From positions 1-64,000 of the forward strand of contig JADFUC010001850.1 in assembly GCA_019722365.1 (NCBI GenBank): a stretch of 64,000 nt of DNA. The letters run 5' to 3'. Each line of letters opens with the position of its first letter. The first letter of the stretch is position 1. Under the pieces are notes generated by a model, which worked only from the letters and a program-made list of their open reading frames with translations, made no database searches and had not been told where the DNA came from. The DNA is from Lithospermum erythrorhizon. Lineage: Eukaryota > Streptophyta > Magnoliopsida > Boraginales > Boraginaceae. Below are positions 1 to 12,292 of this stretch, piece after piece. A program made the translations under genes and the position numbers.

Positions 1-92
1 ATCAGTATGCTTCGTTCAGTTACGTATTGCTTGGGCCGAAGAGTACACACTTTCTTTGTTGAGTTACTAAAATTTTGAGAAAAGGTGTCTTC

Positions 93-705
93 AAAATCCA
101 GATTAAGCAAGACAAAGGTCCTCAAGTTGACAGAAGATGACGTGCATAGGGTGTATGAGCTTCCAAAGCAGCAAAAAAAATTAACCTTAAGCTCTGTTAT
201 GAGGTTTCAATAACTAGGCTAAGGGGGGAGCTGAAACTGCAAGGGAATTATTCACCAGTTGTTAAGGTGACAGACTTGGAAAATGCATTGGAAAAAATAC
301 AGGAAGCAAAAGCGTGGGTGAAAGGTGCAATATTATTAATACTGCACAATCTGTTGTGCCCCACTAATAGCAGCTTAGTGTCCCTCCAATATGCGCATAT
401 CCTGGAAGATCTAGCTGGGATATCATCCTACAATTGGTGCTCACATGTTCTTGAACATGTGAGAGAAGAATCTCAAGCCCGAAGTTGTAAGTCTTGATGC
501 CAGAGCTTCCACTTCTAATGGTGAGTATTATTCAATATGTTATTGTCAATTCATATTTTAAAACCATTAATTGATGCATATTTTAATTTTGTTGTAGATC
601 AATTACATGGAGAAAATGGGCAAGGACAACCCGTTTCTGACGGGGACATACAAGCGGCCATCACTTCCTGATTGGGATGTGGTGAAATCAAATCAACGGG
701 CATAA
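93..705 (+). pseudogene. Relic of a plant Ulp1/plant-mobile-domain-associated transposon gene
   Basis: Conceptual translation from about base 120 reads LTEDDVHRVYELPK. A second frame, bases 267-497, gives a 76-residue piece with VKGAILLILHNLLCPT followed by an ISSYNWCSHVLEHV segment. After an intron-like AT-rich gap (about 525-596, ending in a TTGTAG acceptor) a third piece reads NYMEKMGKDNPFLTGTYKRP. These resemble the N-terminal half of the large plant protein family that often accompanies Ulp1-type proteases in MULE-like transposons. Frames change between pieces and no full ORF exists. Recognition is by pattern memory only, so the family name is tentative. Similarity stops near 705, where a GC-rich block begins. 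Confidence 0.4.
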
Positions 706-2100
706 TAAATTGTCGCGGCGATATTACATGCGTGGCCGACCGACTTCCGGCGACCCTCTGAGGCGCGTCCGGTGTCGGATCGGGCGATTACAATGCAAAG
801 CATGACGGACTGACGACCGCAGCGGCGCCAGCGCGTGTCGGCGAATCGGCCGTCCAAAACGCATCGTGGCCGTGTCTTTTTAATTTTAAGCCACTGAGAA
901 TTAAATTTATTATTCGTTTACAAAATTATGGGGCTATTTATATTCAGTTTTGTAACGCTAGGGTAAATTTTTTGAGATTGAAGGCCGTCATCAGCGCAGA
1001 TAAGCAAGTCATGCAGCAGATGGACCCAACGATAAAATACATACAATTAAGCGTGACCATCAAAATAATCTGAAGCTTGTCAATTGGGGTGAAGCCACTT
1101 AAACCTTGAAACTCTTGAAAAATAATAATATAAGCCATCAACATTTGTTGACAAATAATTATTATATCTGGCAAAAACTCGAAAGAATATAAAAGTATGT
1201 TGAAGATGTGGCCACCGTCGCCAGCTACTGCAGATGCAGCATTCTTTCGTGGCTTAGCGTTTCGGTCGTCGCAACCAGCGCAGAAACGTGAGCAATATGG
1301 AAAATAGAGTCGGTAAGAAGCGAGTGAAAAGCAATGCACAAAGTTAAACTACAACATTCCGTTTGATCGATTATAAGTCGCGATACTATATATTTAAAGA
1401 TTATATCGCCGGGTATATTTTATATCTTGTCGCTTAATATAAATCTTTCGTATTGGCTTCAAAAACAACATAGATAACGCGTCGCGTATTTCTTTCTTTC
1501 GCTGATGCTCCTTAATCAAAGTTATCTATACATTGGTTATCTTTCTAAAAAGTATGGTAATTACCGATATAATATACCGCTCAAACAATACCCTTGCTTC
1601 GAACATATATCTCGACATCTATTAAATCAAGCATCTGTGACTTCGACGGCTTTGTCTTTAGTTCACCTTAAGTGCTACTCCCCCGATTGTAGTCATACAT
1701 ACATGACATCTAAATGTTTATTATTAGAACGCAAAATCGTATCATTTCTTAATACAATGACGTATATCTTAACTTCAAAGAAGATAACTTAAGTGCGAGG
1801 GATTATCTGCTTAAGTGCTTTATTTAGTTTCTGAACTTATTTACGCTTAATGGTATCAACGTCGTGGTTAGATCGCTTAACTTATATGCTGCGTTTGAAT
1901 CCAATTTTTCCCTTGTATATAAAATATCGTCAAGCTTCATCATAGATTAGCATGAATGTTGGTTTATAATTTATATACCTAATACTAAATTCAAAAGTTA
2001 TCTCAACCAATAACTTCTTCGACTTTTCATCCTTAAAGGATATACTTGATTATTATTATCAACCTAGGATCATAAGAAAATGGGATCATATTATCAATAA
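706..2100. other. Intergenic, no supported gene; GC-rich block at 710-870
   Basis: About 160 bases (710-870) are strikingly GC- and CpG-rich against an AT-rich background and have no plausible ORF. They may be the edge of a family S LTR, but I cannot align them firmly. The rest is AT-rich. A minus-strand ORF at 944-1339 (131 codons) has two hydrophobic stretches but no recognisable family or gene structure; I do not call it a gene. Confidence 0.5.
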
Positions 2101-4558
2101 TCAGCGAAACCTAATTGACGCATAATTTAAGTAGAGGCAACATCTGGTATAATCGGCCACACGTTCATAACCAATAAACAAGTCATAAAACAGATCATAC
2201 AACACCATAGAAAATTTAAACAATGTCAAATATGAATAAGACATATATCATCAGGCTTCTTTAATAAGGTCATACAACAGATTCCAAAGAAGGTCTTAGG
2301 CGTAACATGTCAAGATATAATAGAAGATGCCGATAAGGCATGGCTGAGAATGAAATCGTGAGGCTTCAGCAGCGGCTAGCAACTTCTAGTCATCACCTTA
2401 CATCTCTCATGCTCTCCCGCAGTATACCACCCTCAATGCGCGTATACTCGATCCGTCTACTTGAGGGAATAGATAATCGCTAATAAGCCACTTTACTTAT
2501 ACCGTAGTATAAGGCAACTGTCAGCAATGCCCATAGCAATGACAATAGATCTCCAGCGCACATATACCGAGAGTATAAGGCCAGCATTAATCTTGGCGTA
2601 GCAAAGTGACAATAGATCTCCCATTTGCCACGTATACCCAGAAGTATAAAAGTGCAGCATCAATACTTGTGTAAAGTGACAATAAATCTCCTTCTTATCT
2701 TAGAAATTATAAGGCCAACATCGGCAATCTTGTAGCAAAGTATTGATAGATGCCACATTTGCTTGCGTATACCCGAGAGCATAAGGCGATCGTCTCGTAT
2801 CTGCCCGAGGAGAGTCGTCAACACAATCATTGACATAGGGTCCAAATCACGTGCACCAGAGTCACCTCGAAAGTCTCTGGCAACTCCAACCCAGCCTCTC
2901 GATAACCAACTACTCTGCTCCCGGAAACAAAGTTAAGCGGCAGCTAAAACATCTCGCAATCATAAATCCAATCGCAACCGCCGATAAAGGCCGCAATCTA
3001 GCGATTCCGACAAGGCCACCGAGATACGGTGCCGACAAGGCCACGGAGATCGAGAAATGCCGACAAGGCCCACAGAACACAAGAAACGTAAGTTGGGGTA
3101 TTTATTCTTTTACACCAGCGAATCTTGGCCTTACGCATGATATCCTGGCATGAATCAAATCACAGCTATCTGCAATAAGAATCATAATCCACAATTATCT
3201 CATAATATAAATCATAATCACTGTCGCATGTCAAAAATAGTTCCGTGACAAAACACGGGCAAAATATAGAACACTAATATATGAAGGGGTTTCATGCGTG
3301 AGATTTGTACTCACTTGGTTATGATAAGAAGCGTCCCGTCTAATGAGTCAGTGCCTTTCCCGTATTCGCATTTAATCCTTACCCAAAATTACAATTACTA
3401 CTGGCAGCAATTTTAATCCGCTTATCTTAATTAAATTCTTGACTTTGACCCGTTTAGTTACAAATTGATAACTTAGCTACAGTTACCCAATTATGTTTCA
3501 ATGACCATTAAAATAGCAATTTCAACTATCGATAAATCCATGTCGAATTGATACATAACCAAAATACTAACATTTTCAGCAATTTCAATTAACCCAAAAT
3601 ATCAACTTTTCCAACTAACTAAACCCGTTTCTAATAACCTCGAATCCCAAGCCATTTACTACTCGAAATCTAATAAAACTAATTTCAACATATATTCCTC
3701 CAACAATTTATAAATCATAATTTCCACCTCAAAACAATGACAATAATGGTTAATAACATATTTATACTCAGCGACATTTTAGAAAAGTCAACCGATGCTC
3801 GAAAAGTCAACTTTCGATTATATGCCTTTTTACCCGATATCGATCATCCTCAACTCTTATATATTATAATCTAAGCCTAAAAATAATTATATTCAATAAT
3901 ATCTCATAAAAAACAAAGTCAACCCAAAATTCCAAAAAGTCAAAATCAAACACGGTATTTCAACTCAAGAATAGCTAATTTAGAACCCAAGAATCGATTG
4001 GAGCAATAAAAATCAAATTACAAAAAGTCAACTCGGGAGATCTCACAAAATACTCAACAAGATCGCACCTTTTTTACCTTGAAACGACGAGGATGATGAG
4101 GAGAAACTACCCACGGTGAGGTCAGCCGCGACGAGATGGAGAGAAATCGAAGAAAGAAAAATCCAAAGGAGGAAAGGAGCTTACTCGCGTATGGCGTAGA
4201 GGAGAAAGTCTGATCCTTCTTTTGGGCTTTCTGGGTTAGTTATGGGCTTAAATGGTTTTCTTCAACCCAAATTGTGAAATAGATCGTTTAATTCGATCGA
4301 TCTTACCAGGTTTTAAACATACGACAACTGACTTCCAAACATTAACATTGATTTATATACTCAAATTATATTACCGCCCAAATAATGTCATTCCATTCGA
4401 TTAAAACTTTAAAATTCTCAAAAGCGAAATATACTACCGACCGACCGATTCGTTGTATTTTCGACTATTCAACTTCGAATTTTTATTTCTCCTCGAAATA
4501 CTCCACCGAAGCAACTAATTATACTATTACGGTAATATTGATGCGGAGCGGGTTATTC
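2100..4558 (-). mobile_element. Diverged family S LTR; left boundary uncertain
   Basis: The right part (about 4320-4558) is the reverse complement of the start of the copy at 35141: shared blocks include the stretch around the TCGGTGGAGTA motif and an AATTTTAAAGTT block. The element ends in a diverged GCGGGTTATTctga where other copies end GGGTTATTACA. The interior holds AAAAGTCAAC motifs (TTGAC on the other strand), for example near 3785, 3805, 3915 and 4025, as in the other copies. It also has tandem repeats at 2506-2790 and a CATGTCAAAATAG-like block near 3230 shared with the copy at 29906. No coding capacity. The left end is a guess. Confidence 0.5.
2506..2790. repeat. Degenerate tandem repeat, units of about 64-72 bp
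   Basis: The phrase AGTATAAGGC or a close variant recurs near 2506, 2572, 2643, 2706 and 2778. Each is followed by GACAATAGATCTCC- and GCGTATACCC-like phrases. Spacings of 66, 71, about 64 and about 72 give five imperfect units. The array lies inside the family S LTR remnant; other copies carry arrays built from related words (AGTGTATAAG). Confidence 0.75.
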
Positions 4559-6049
4559 TGAGGTTTTATTGATTATTTGTCATTTTAATCACCTAATTGA
4601 TTATATTAATTATGTGATGATAATTAATTAATTCCTTTATATCATATCTTTTTTAAATTAATTTAAAAGTGATATAATAATTATGATTACAATTTCACTG
4701 TAATATATTTTAGAATATGTTTGCTTGATAAATATTTTTCTCTGATATGTATATAGTTAATAATTGTGGTAATAATTATTAATTGACATATTAATGATAA
4801 TTGAGTTTATATTAATTAATTTTAATAGCAATGTATTACATGGATTAATTAATTTGATAATTACAAACATGCATTTTCCAATTCCATTTAAAATATTTAT
4901 TAAGTTCATTTATATGATTTAATAAAGTGCATATATTTTGTAATGGTGATTGGAATGGAGGTATATAGATATGACCCATTTATTTATTTTTCGGTCTGCG
5001 AACCGTAATGTTGTAAATGACCTTCTGAGTCATATTTTCTTGTATTTATTTATTTATTGTTTTACCCTTGAAGCTTATAATTTGTCTAAGATGGGTTAGT
5101 TTATAAATATTGTAACAAGTGAAGATATTGAAGATCATTTCAGTGGTGGTACTTGAGTGAACTAGGTTGGATCCAAAACTACAAGATACAAATTATGACT
5201 TATGTTGGTATTTGATAAATACTTGTAATAGGTTAGGGTATATCGTGTATATCTCTTAGATGTGCATTACTTGTTTTATTTTCATGTTGCACGTATTGCT
5301 TGATTATGTGCTAGTATGGATGAGTAAATGAAAACAAATTAATAAACAATCTCACCAATTAAAATTTAAGTAAAAGTATCGAAACCCGATTTTAAAGTTG
5401 TGCGATCAATTGTATCAATTGGGCACGCCCGTGATGGCGGGTGTTCTGATGTTGCATTTGATACTTAATGATGGATCATGTTGAAGTGATTTCCGCTAAC
5501 GTCGTGGGCTTCGGATGATCAATCGAAATGCCTTTGGTTTTAGTGGTATCTTAACCGGTTTCGAATCTGAATGTTGGGTAGCATCTTGTAAAGAATGCTA
5601 GTGATCTGAAAGTTATGTAGTTTGAATTGGTTGACAACCTACTATTATCTTTGGTTAGAAATTTATGCGGTGTTGTCGTTTGAATTTAAGTATAATAGAT
5701 CTTGATACTAATATATTTAAGTGAGATTTGAGTATTAATGTTACTTTACAATTTATTTGTAAGTGTTTTTTATGATAGTTTCTTGAGTACGTTATTTGTT
5801 ACTTATTTCTTGTAGAATTAATATGGCTACATTATTGCTACTCCTAAGAACTTCGCTTCCTTTCGGCACTTGAAAAGTCTTAATTTGGGCTCTTCGAATT
5901 TTGGCCAGGTGGTCTCGAGAACTTAGTCGTTCTTAAGCAAGAGAGGGCTGAATACGTGGCTGAGCAATAAGGTTCCCTTGAAACCTAATGATAGTGCCTC
6001 CCGTCGGAAAAGGAATCCCCCACCAACCTGCCAAGTCGATGTTGTGGAT

Positions 6050-6640
6050 GTCCAATGTCTCGTGGTTGCCCGATATGGAACTTCGTTCCAAATTCAATAT
6101 GAAAAAGGTGACGGCGTATGACATATACCGGCAACCGGGTATTCGAAGGAAGCCCAGAGAAGCTTGAGAGATATGACAGCGTATGTGCTCTGCGTGGGCC
6201 AATTTGAGGAGCAGACAGAGGCCATGAGCCACAAATATCATTAAAATGATTGGCTTGGTCGATAAACTTCAGCGCCACAGGCAACTAGTGTCTCAGAAGC
6301 TGTGGATCACCGTCAGAAGTCTCTTTCAGAAAAATTCTCTCCCAGTTTGTCATGAACTTCAATATGCACAAGTTTGAGTTATCTCACTTGAGAAGCTGGC
6401 ATCGATAAGTCACGAATCTTGAGGCGAACACAGGTAAGACTAAAACTTGTACTCCTTGTTTTGGTGGTCCCAAGAAACAAGAAGAAATTCAAGAAGAAGA
6501 AGAAGTTTCCAGCGAGGCCAAGGGTTCTAGTAATCCCAAGGTTGATGGAAAGGGAGGAGCTAGGAAGGATGACAAGTGTCATTTTGCGGAAACCTAGGTC
6601 ACTGGAAGTCGACCTGCAGGAAGTTCACAGATGATAGGAA
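6050..6640 (+). pseudogene. copia gag remnant
   Basis: Translation in changing frames gives FQIQYEKG, then an LRDM piece, then a SEKFSP piece, then the intact run VLVVPRNKKKFKKKKKF (6419-6634). The same order occurs in the minus-strand copia gag at 60740-61225: FQIQYEKV, RMRDM, PEKFSQFVMNFNMHKF, LVVQNKKKFKKKF. Gag packages the element RNA. Several frameshifts and stops separate the pieces, so no protein can be made. Assignment rests on co-linearity with the other copy. Confidence 0.7.
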
Positions 6641-6829
6641 GAATGGTCTCGCGACGGCTCGGCCCTGGTATGTGTGTTGTGAAAATTCACAGATAAGTTC
6701 GCGATGACTACATTAGATACGGTTTTGTGTATACGATGAGACCTGAAGCTCTGAGTCCTTTGAAATTCAAGGAATTCAAAAATGAAGCACAAAACCAATT
6801 GAACATGACAATAAAGATTCTCGATGCGA

Positions 6830-8940
6830 TAGAGGTGGAGAATATTTGAATCCGCAGTTCAATACTCATCTTAGAAAGTGTGGTATTGTCTGCTTGGCTT
6901 CGCTCCGGCGAGCGCCCACCAGCGTAATGGCATGTTCGAGAAAGAATCGAACCATAACGACATGGTTCGATACATGATGAAACTATCTAATCTACCCCGA
7001 TTAATTTAAAGGGATATGCGCCTAGCAGCGACAACACCTTAAGCAGATGTCCAACGAGTCGGCGAGATAAAACTCCCGTAGGCGTGGTTTGGGAAGATTC
7101 CCGAGTTGGGTTTTCACCGAATTTGGGGCCTGTGAAACATGTTAAGAGATTAACAAAAGATAAACTTGAGCCCAAATCTAATAAATGTTATTTCATAGGA
7201 TATCACAGGGAAGCGATTTAGTTTTCTACTTCTACGAGCGAGGAGACTAAAATCTTCATTGCTAGAGCAGAGAGTATTCCTTGAAAAGAATATTTGTCCG
7301 AGGAAGAACTAGAAGTAATGGTGTTCATCTTGATGAAGCTGGCGATGAAGTCGATGTCGATACATATCACGAAGGCATCGGCCAGCGCGCGAAGTGAAAC
7401 GCCTTTCATGGAAGACCCGATTCTTGATCGCGAGGAAGCGTGGAAGAACAATGCCGGAGATCAGCGAGGGATACCGCCACAGACGAGTCTTTATGGTGAA
7501 AGCTTTCGTCATTGAAAGTAGCGAGCCAACGCTACGAAGAAGTAATGAATATAGCGTGGATCTTGACAAATGGGCAATAGCCGTACGTCGAGATGGATTC
7601 TATGTACCAAAAGCGAGGTTTGGTCCTTGTTGGATTACGAATGGAGCTAAAATACATTGAATGTAAATGGGCATTTGAAGAAACATGATAAAGAGGCGTT
7701 GATGTTTTCAAAGCTAGACTTGTGAAGGTTTCAAACAAGTTCACGAATTGGACTATGTGAAACACTCGGTAGTGGTACATGCTTAAGTCCATCGGATAAT
7801 CTTAGCCATTCTTTGCATTTCATGACTATGAAACCTGGCAAATGGATGTACTTGCTTTCTGAATGGAAATTTAGAGGAAAGATGTGTGCGTGGTACAACC
7901 TTGAGCTTTCATGTGTCTAAAGGACTGCCAGAAGGTATCACAGTTACCAAGAATCCATTATGGTCTTAAGCGAGCATCCAGCGGTTGGAATCGTTTTGAT
8001 GAATGATCAAAGAGTTTGGTTTAAATCGAAGCAAAGAAGAAAGAATCTTGTGTATATACAAGAAGGTAAGTGGGAGTTAGGTATCGTTCGTAGTCTGTAT
8101 GTCGATGGCGTACTTATAATTTGAAACAACGTAGAGTTACTAAACTCAGTCAAGGATTGGCTGTGCAAATATTTCTCAATGAAGGACTTAGGCGAAGCAC
8201 AATATATACTTGGAATAAAGATCCACCGAGATCGAGGCAGGGAGCCCAGTGGACTTTGTCGTTATACTTATGTGAATAAAGTCTTTGCCGAAAGGTTCAA
8301 CATGAGTATTCCAAGAAGGTGAATTTTTCCCATGAGACATGGAGTTCTTCAATGAGGAAACCTGATGTCCAACTACTAGTCTGAGATGAGCGAGAATGAA
8401 TGGCGTACCTTCTGGCTTGGTATAGGATCCATCGTATGCCGTGTTACTGCTTGGCTAGACACGATGTGTCTTATGAACTAAGTGTAACCGGTAGATACCA
8501 AGCTAATCGGTGAAAGCCCTTTGGATTGTAGTGAAGTGCGTCTTGAAGTATACGAGAAGGACTAAGATGCTTTCTTGGTATATGGTGGAAATGAAGAGTT
8601 AAGCGATGGCCAGTGCACTTGATGCCGATTTTTCAAGCCCGAGAGCGTATACGTTCCTAGTGCGGGTATATTTTGTCTCAGCGGTGGAAGCGTGTATCTT
8701 GGAGGAGTTCCAAAGCAATGCTTGTTGTCGATTAAGCCTGAGAATCGCGAGATGCATCAGCGTCCCAAAACCGCTAAAGAAGCATGTTGGATAAAAGGAA
8801 GTCGTGACCCGACTTGGTGCCAGTACACAGCATTGAGGGACCCGATTAAGGTTGCTTTGTGACAACCTTTGGGAAATAGCTCAGAAACTGGAACCCAGGA
8901 AACGCATCAAAGTCAGCTTGCGTACTCGAGAGAAAGGTAT
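6830..8940 (+). pseudogene. copia pol remnant: integrase tail, reverse transcriptase, RNase H
   Basis: The order visible in translation is: FNTHLRKCGIV with a degraded RKNRT motif (integrase, about 6855-6960); a DSMYQKRGLV to IECKWAFEE stretch (start of reverse transcriptase, about 7585-7690); KGLPEGIT (about 7920); ILCIYKKVSGS (about 8050); YVDGVLI (about 8096-8116) where copia elements have YVDD; AKHNILGIKIHRDRG (about 8200); a PMRHGVL piece (8330); and CDNLWEIAQKLEPRK near 8860 (RNase H). Stops and frame changes occur throughout. Loss of the second catalytic Asp of YVDD to Gly would itself inactivate reverse transcription. Short open stretches on either strand here are fragments or shadows of this remnant. 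Confidence 0.8.
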
Positions 8941-9099
8941 CACGGTGTATGCTTGATAGGGTGATAATAAATATAAAGTAGAAGCGAGGCAATCTGTTGA
9001 CCCAGCCTCAACTAAACCACTAAAGTTAGGCAAGCAGATGAGTGATGGAAAATTCTATGGTTATATGAGTATATATATACAAATCCATAGATCCGGGGA

Positions 9100-9960
9100 T
9101 CTTAAAGTGCTTACTCGTTATTAAAAAACATAATTATAATATGTATAAATAAGTACTTACATTGAGCGGAGTAAATTCACCAAAATCCACCGCAGCTTAG
9201 TCGCTTCTTGCCGATGAATTGGCTTCCGCCATTTCGCTTGTTGTAATATCAGTAGTATGATATCTACAGTTGATCCACGCACGAGGTTGAATCAGAAGCT
9301 GATTTATGCTAGTAAACAAGGTTGAACAAAAACAAAAACATCGAAAAATTCTTGGAGAATTTAACCTTGAAAGGAGGCGGTACTTTAGGGTTTGATGAAA
9401 AGATTTTTCACTTAATTATGTGAAAACCCTAAAGCCTACTTATATAGGGCTAGGTTAAAACAAACCCGATAAGCAACCCGTTAAGTATTAGCTTGACTCG
9501 TTAACTCTATTAGTTCGTTAAGACACTAATGAGTTGCTAATGAGTTGAACTATTTAATTAGCTTAATTAAATAGTAATGAGTCAATATCAATAATCTTTG
9601 AGTTATTGATAGGTACTAAAATTACTCGAACCACTTAAATAACTATTTAATTGATTCTATTTGTTGTCGATATTCTACATAAAATGTAGAACCGCGTAAT
9701 TGAGAATACGTTTACCATTATACGATTCTCTTTTAATTTCATACATGAAATATAACTCAGCGTCCTTGTATGTGTGTGACCTTACAGGCTCGGATAATAG
9801 TAAGTTGTATAATAATAATAATTGACCACTTTACTATTCTTATAGCAATTGATAGGTAAAAGATCTATGATCGCTTCCGAAACCCGCTTAAATTATCATG
9901 AACCCAGCATTAGTAATATCTGATTACTAAGTTGAACCTTAGTTATGATAATCACGTTTA
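9100..9960 (-). mobile_element. copia LTR remnant, minus orientation
   Basis: From left to right it shows the same order of landmarks as the minus-oriented LTR at 55866-56829: a GTTGATCCACGC block (about 9271), an ACTTATATAGGG block (a TATATAAG box on the minus strand), repeated GTTAA/AATGAGTT words (9480-9560), ATAATAATAATAATTG (about 9810) and CAGCATTAG (9903). It is oriented opposite to the pol remnant just to its left, so it is a separate LTR and not that element's 3' LTR. Confidence 0.65.
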
Positions 9961-11630
9961 ATATTGGTAAATGAATTGATCGCAATTGTAGCGATAGACA
10001 TAATAAATGGAATCGATTAAATTTGATTTCGACACATGAGCCATGCTTAAGCTTGAAAGAATTTGATCTTGATCCCGAGTTAAGGATCGCGGCGACATTG
10101 TCTATTTGAGGCGTCGCGGCGTGTTTTAGGTCATCTTTTGCCACGTCCTCCATTGAAAAAAATCCTTCATGGGTGGTAAGGCATTGACAACCTTGTGCTG
10201 AGATCATAGAATAGAGCGGCCAGTGGCGATTATGACATTTTCAATCCCAGACACATAATCACGAAGCTTCCCAAGCCTTGCCTTGATTGTTGTTAATTCT
10301 AACTACTTTGTATTGTAAAGAAGCGACATCCATATGCTCCATGGAATTTGAGATCACGTAGTTGGCTTCCCAATTGTGCGACGCTCATGAGCTGCTCCAT
10401 GCTGACTTACGGCGCACTGCTCTGAGGATCCCAAGCAGGAGTCCACGCATTTGGGGATACATGGCAGGATATTCCTCACTTTGTATGTTGAACAATTGTA
10501 GTATAACATCGGTGTTCTGAAAAGAAACATATAATAATTGAGTATAACACCATATAATTGAGTATAACACATTATAATTTAGTATAACACATTATAATTT
10601 AGTATCATTGTCAAAGTCAAATACAATTTCACACTATAATAGAAGTCATCAGGCCATTATAATTTAGTATCATTGTCAAGTCAAATACTAATGCCTTGTT
10701 AGAAGCCATCAGTCCTCGAGTTAATAAGATTTGAAGCAGGTATTCTTCCATTTGCTTAATGATGGGTGCAGTTCCAATTTTTTTACCCTTTTCTTCTTCT
10801 TGTCCAACCAAGTAGACAAAACCTCATCTTTACTTGTGTTATATACATGTCCGGTAGATGGCGGGTATGAATTTGGAAGTGGAACTTGACACGATGTCGA
10901 CCTCAGCATTTGTTAATATTGCTTGATGGGTTGGTGTATGCGAGATGCAGGCGGCCGGCCTGGGCCTCTTAAGCCTAAGAGATATTCGACTAGCAACAGT
11001 TTTTTTGGCTATCGGACGGACCAATTCATCCACCCAGCGGCACTTTTGGCTCAAATATGCATCATCTTGGATAATTATGACCAAGGTCTTGAAGAACCGA
11101 AGGTTCGCCACCGGCAATACCATCGAAGGTGCTGACGTCCGCAAAGGAACTCTGTGGTGACTCTTTGGTGTGCGTACATAGGAGAAACAACTGTTGTTAT
11201 GCGGAACTCTTCATTTACAAATGCACGTGATCCGACTTGTCTGAAGCGTTAGCGAGCCCATCTCCTTCTTTATCGTTTGTTCGGCCTATGCTACCTCAGG
11301 TGATATTCGCCAAATTAGCGTACCTCCCACAACCGAACCTCAATCGCACAGGATCATGAACTCTCTTCTCGAAGCACTTCAACCACTTTTTTCGGGCTGG
11401 GTAATTTGTTGTTGAATGGGAAGTCGTTCCACTTACTGATCTTTTTATCAGGCTCCTCGATGGGCCTGTGATCCGAGGGGCCGGGCGGGGGGATTATCAT
11501 CGACACGTGGTGCAGAGATATTTGCCTGGCCTTCCGCGAACTCTATCCAAGATCTGACACTACAGTAATATTGTTGCTCCATTTCATGAGGCTGTTGCGT
11601 CTAATTAATGGTATCTAAAACAAACAATGA
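9961..11630 (-). pseudogene. Decayed protein-coding relic, left part; family not certain
   Basis: Minus-strand stretches at 9896-10207, 10839-11144 and about 11470-11600 (reading EQQYYCSVRSWIEFAEGQAN) look like coding sequence but are separated by frame breaks and by a minisatellite. The part nearest 11630 ends where the Cassandra-like element starts. Together with 12600-13260 it may be one gene split by that insertion. I do not recognise the domain in this half with confidence, and the arrangement is an inference from strand and position. Confidence 0.3.
10525..10690. repeat. AT-rich minisatellite, core TATAACACATTATAAT
   Basis: Phrases of the type AATTGAGTATAACACcAT and AATTTAGTATAACACATT repeat every 19-22 bases from about 10535. 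A 50-base block containing AATTTAGTATCATTGTCAA is itself duplicated (about 10597 and 10660). Related arrays lie at 12440-12545 and 13755-13885. Confidence 0.75.
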
Positions 11631-11724
11631 AAATGTAATGCAGGAGCCCATGATAATGTGTGTGATATGTGATATGATTTGATTGGTACTACTCGTACCG
11701 TCGAAATCTCGTCTTAACAGGAGC

Positions 11725-11800
11725 TCATCTTATAAGAACTCCGATGTTAAGCGTGCTTGACCTGAGGTAATTCTAGGATGGGTGACCCACTGGGAAGTTT
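11725..11800 (+). other. 5S rRNA-like segment in the left Cassandra LTR
   Basis: AAGAACTCCGATGTTAAGCG, then TGCTTG, then AGGATGGGTGACCCACTGGG closely follows the 3' two-thirds of plant 5S rRNA, including box A (GTTAAGCG) and box C (GGATGGGTGACC) of the internal pol III promoter. It is not a functional 5S gene: the 5' third is missing and the segment sits inside an LTR. Confidence 0.85.
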
Positions 11801-12135
11801 CTCAGTGAGCACGTGAGTGAGGACAAAGAAACGTCTTTGGAAAGACTTCGTGGTGGTTTGTGAGGCCCGATCCATCCAAATCCCAATACTTGTAGGCCCC
11901 GGTGTGCGGTCGAGGTGTTCTGAAATGAAATATCGAGCGGTTCCGTCCGGGCTCAACGAGAACTAAGTGCTTGTGGAGCAAAGTGCTACGTCGAGGCGGG
12001 AGCCACCTGCTTGAGGCCGTAGGAGCCACCTCTAGAATCTACATGAGATGGAGTACGGTCTGGATTGATGTGGCTCAGCGAGGGCGTTGAGGGGCCCCAA
12101 GTGGGGGGAGGTTGTAATACCCGGCCACTTGATAA

Positions 12136-12155
12136 TGTGTGTGTGTGTGTGTGTG
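12136..12155. repeat. TG dinucleotide microsatellite in the right Cassandra LTR
   Basis: An uninterrupted run of ten GT/TG units. The corresponding site in the left LTR has only TGTGTGATATGTGATATG, so the run expanded after insertion or in this LTR alone. Confidence 0.9.
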
Positions 12156-12220
12156 ATATGCTTGATATGATTTGATTGGTACTATTCATACCGTCAAGAT
12201 GCATCTTTTTCGGGCTTCGT

Positions 12221-12292
12221 CTATAAGAACTCTCGATGTTAAGCGTCTTGACACAGGGTAATTACAGGATAGGTGACCCATTTAGGAAGTTT
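12221..12292 (+). other. 5S rRNA-like segment in the right Cassandra LTR
   Basis: TATAAGAACTCTCGATGTTA, then AGCGTCTTG, then ATAGGTGACCCATTTAGGAA: the same 5S-derived block as in the left LTR, with independent point changes and small indels (for example GGATGGGTGACC has become GGATAGGTGACC). The difference between the two LTRs shows the insertion is not recent, unless sequence errors inflate it. Confidence 0.8.

Larger units (their letters stand above)
4600..8960 (+). mobile_element. Decayed Ty1/copia retrotransposon, plus strand
   Basis: An AT-rich leader (about 4600-5800) precedes gag- and pol-like remnants in the order gag, integrase tail, reverse transcriptase, RNase H, all on the plus strand. 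A leader block at about 5400-5560 matches, in reverse complement, 61530-61740 of the minus-strand copia at the right end of the window, so both belong to one family. The phrases GTGATGG, GGATCAT, TGAAGTGATTTC and AACGT(C/T)GTGGGCTT are shared. I found no matching plus-oriented LTR on either side; the adjacent LTR at 9.1-9.96 kb is in the opposite orientation. Confidence 0.8.

Noticed and set aside
944..1339. 131-codon minus-strand ORF with hydrophobic stretches
   Set aside because: No family resemblance, low-complexity Ile/Leu-rich runs expected from AT-rich DNA, no splice or promoter context, and repeats nearby. Length alone is not enough in eukaryotic DNA.
11725..12292. 5S rRNA genes
   Set aside because: Both blocks lack the 5' third of 5S and sit at equivalent positions in two LTRs, so they are Cassandra-like LTR parts.
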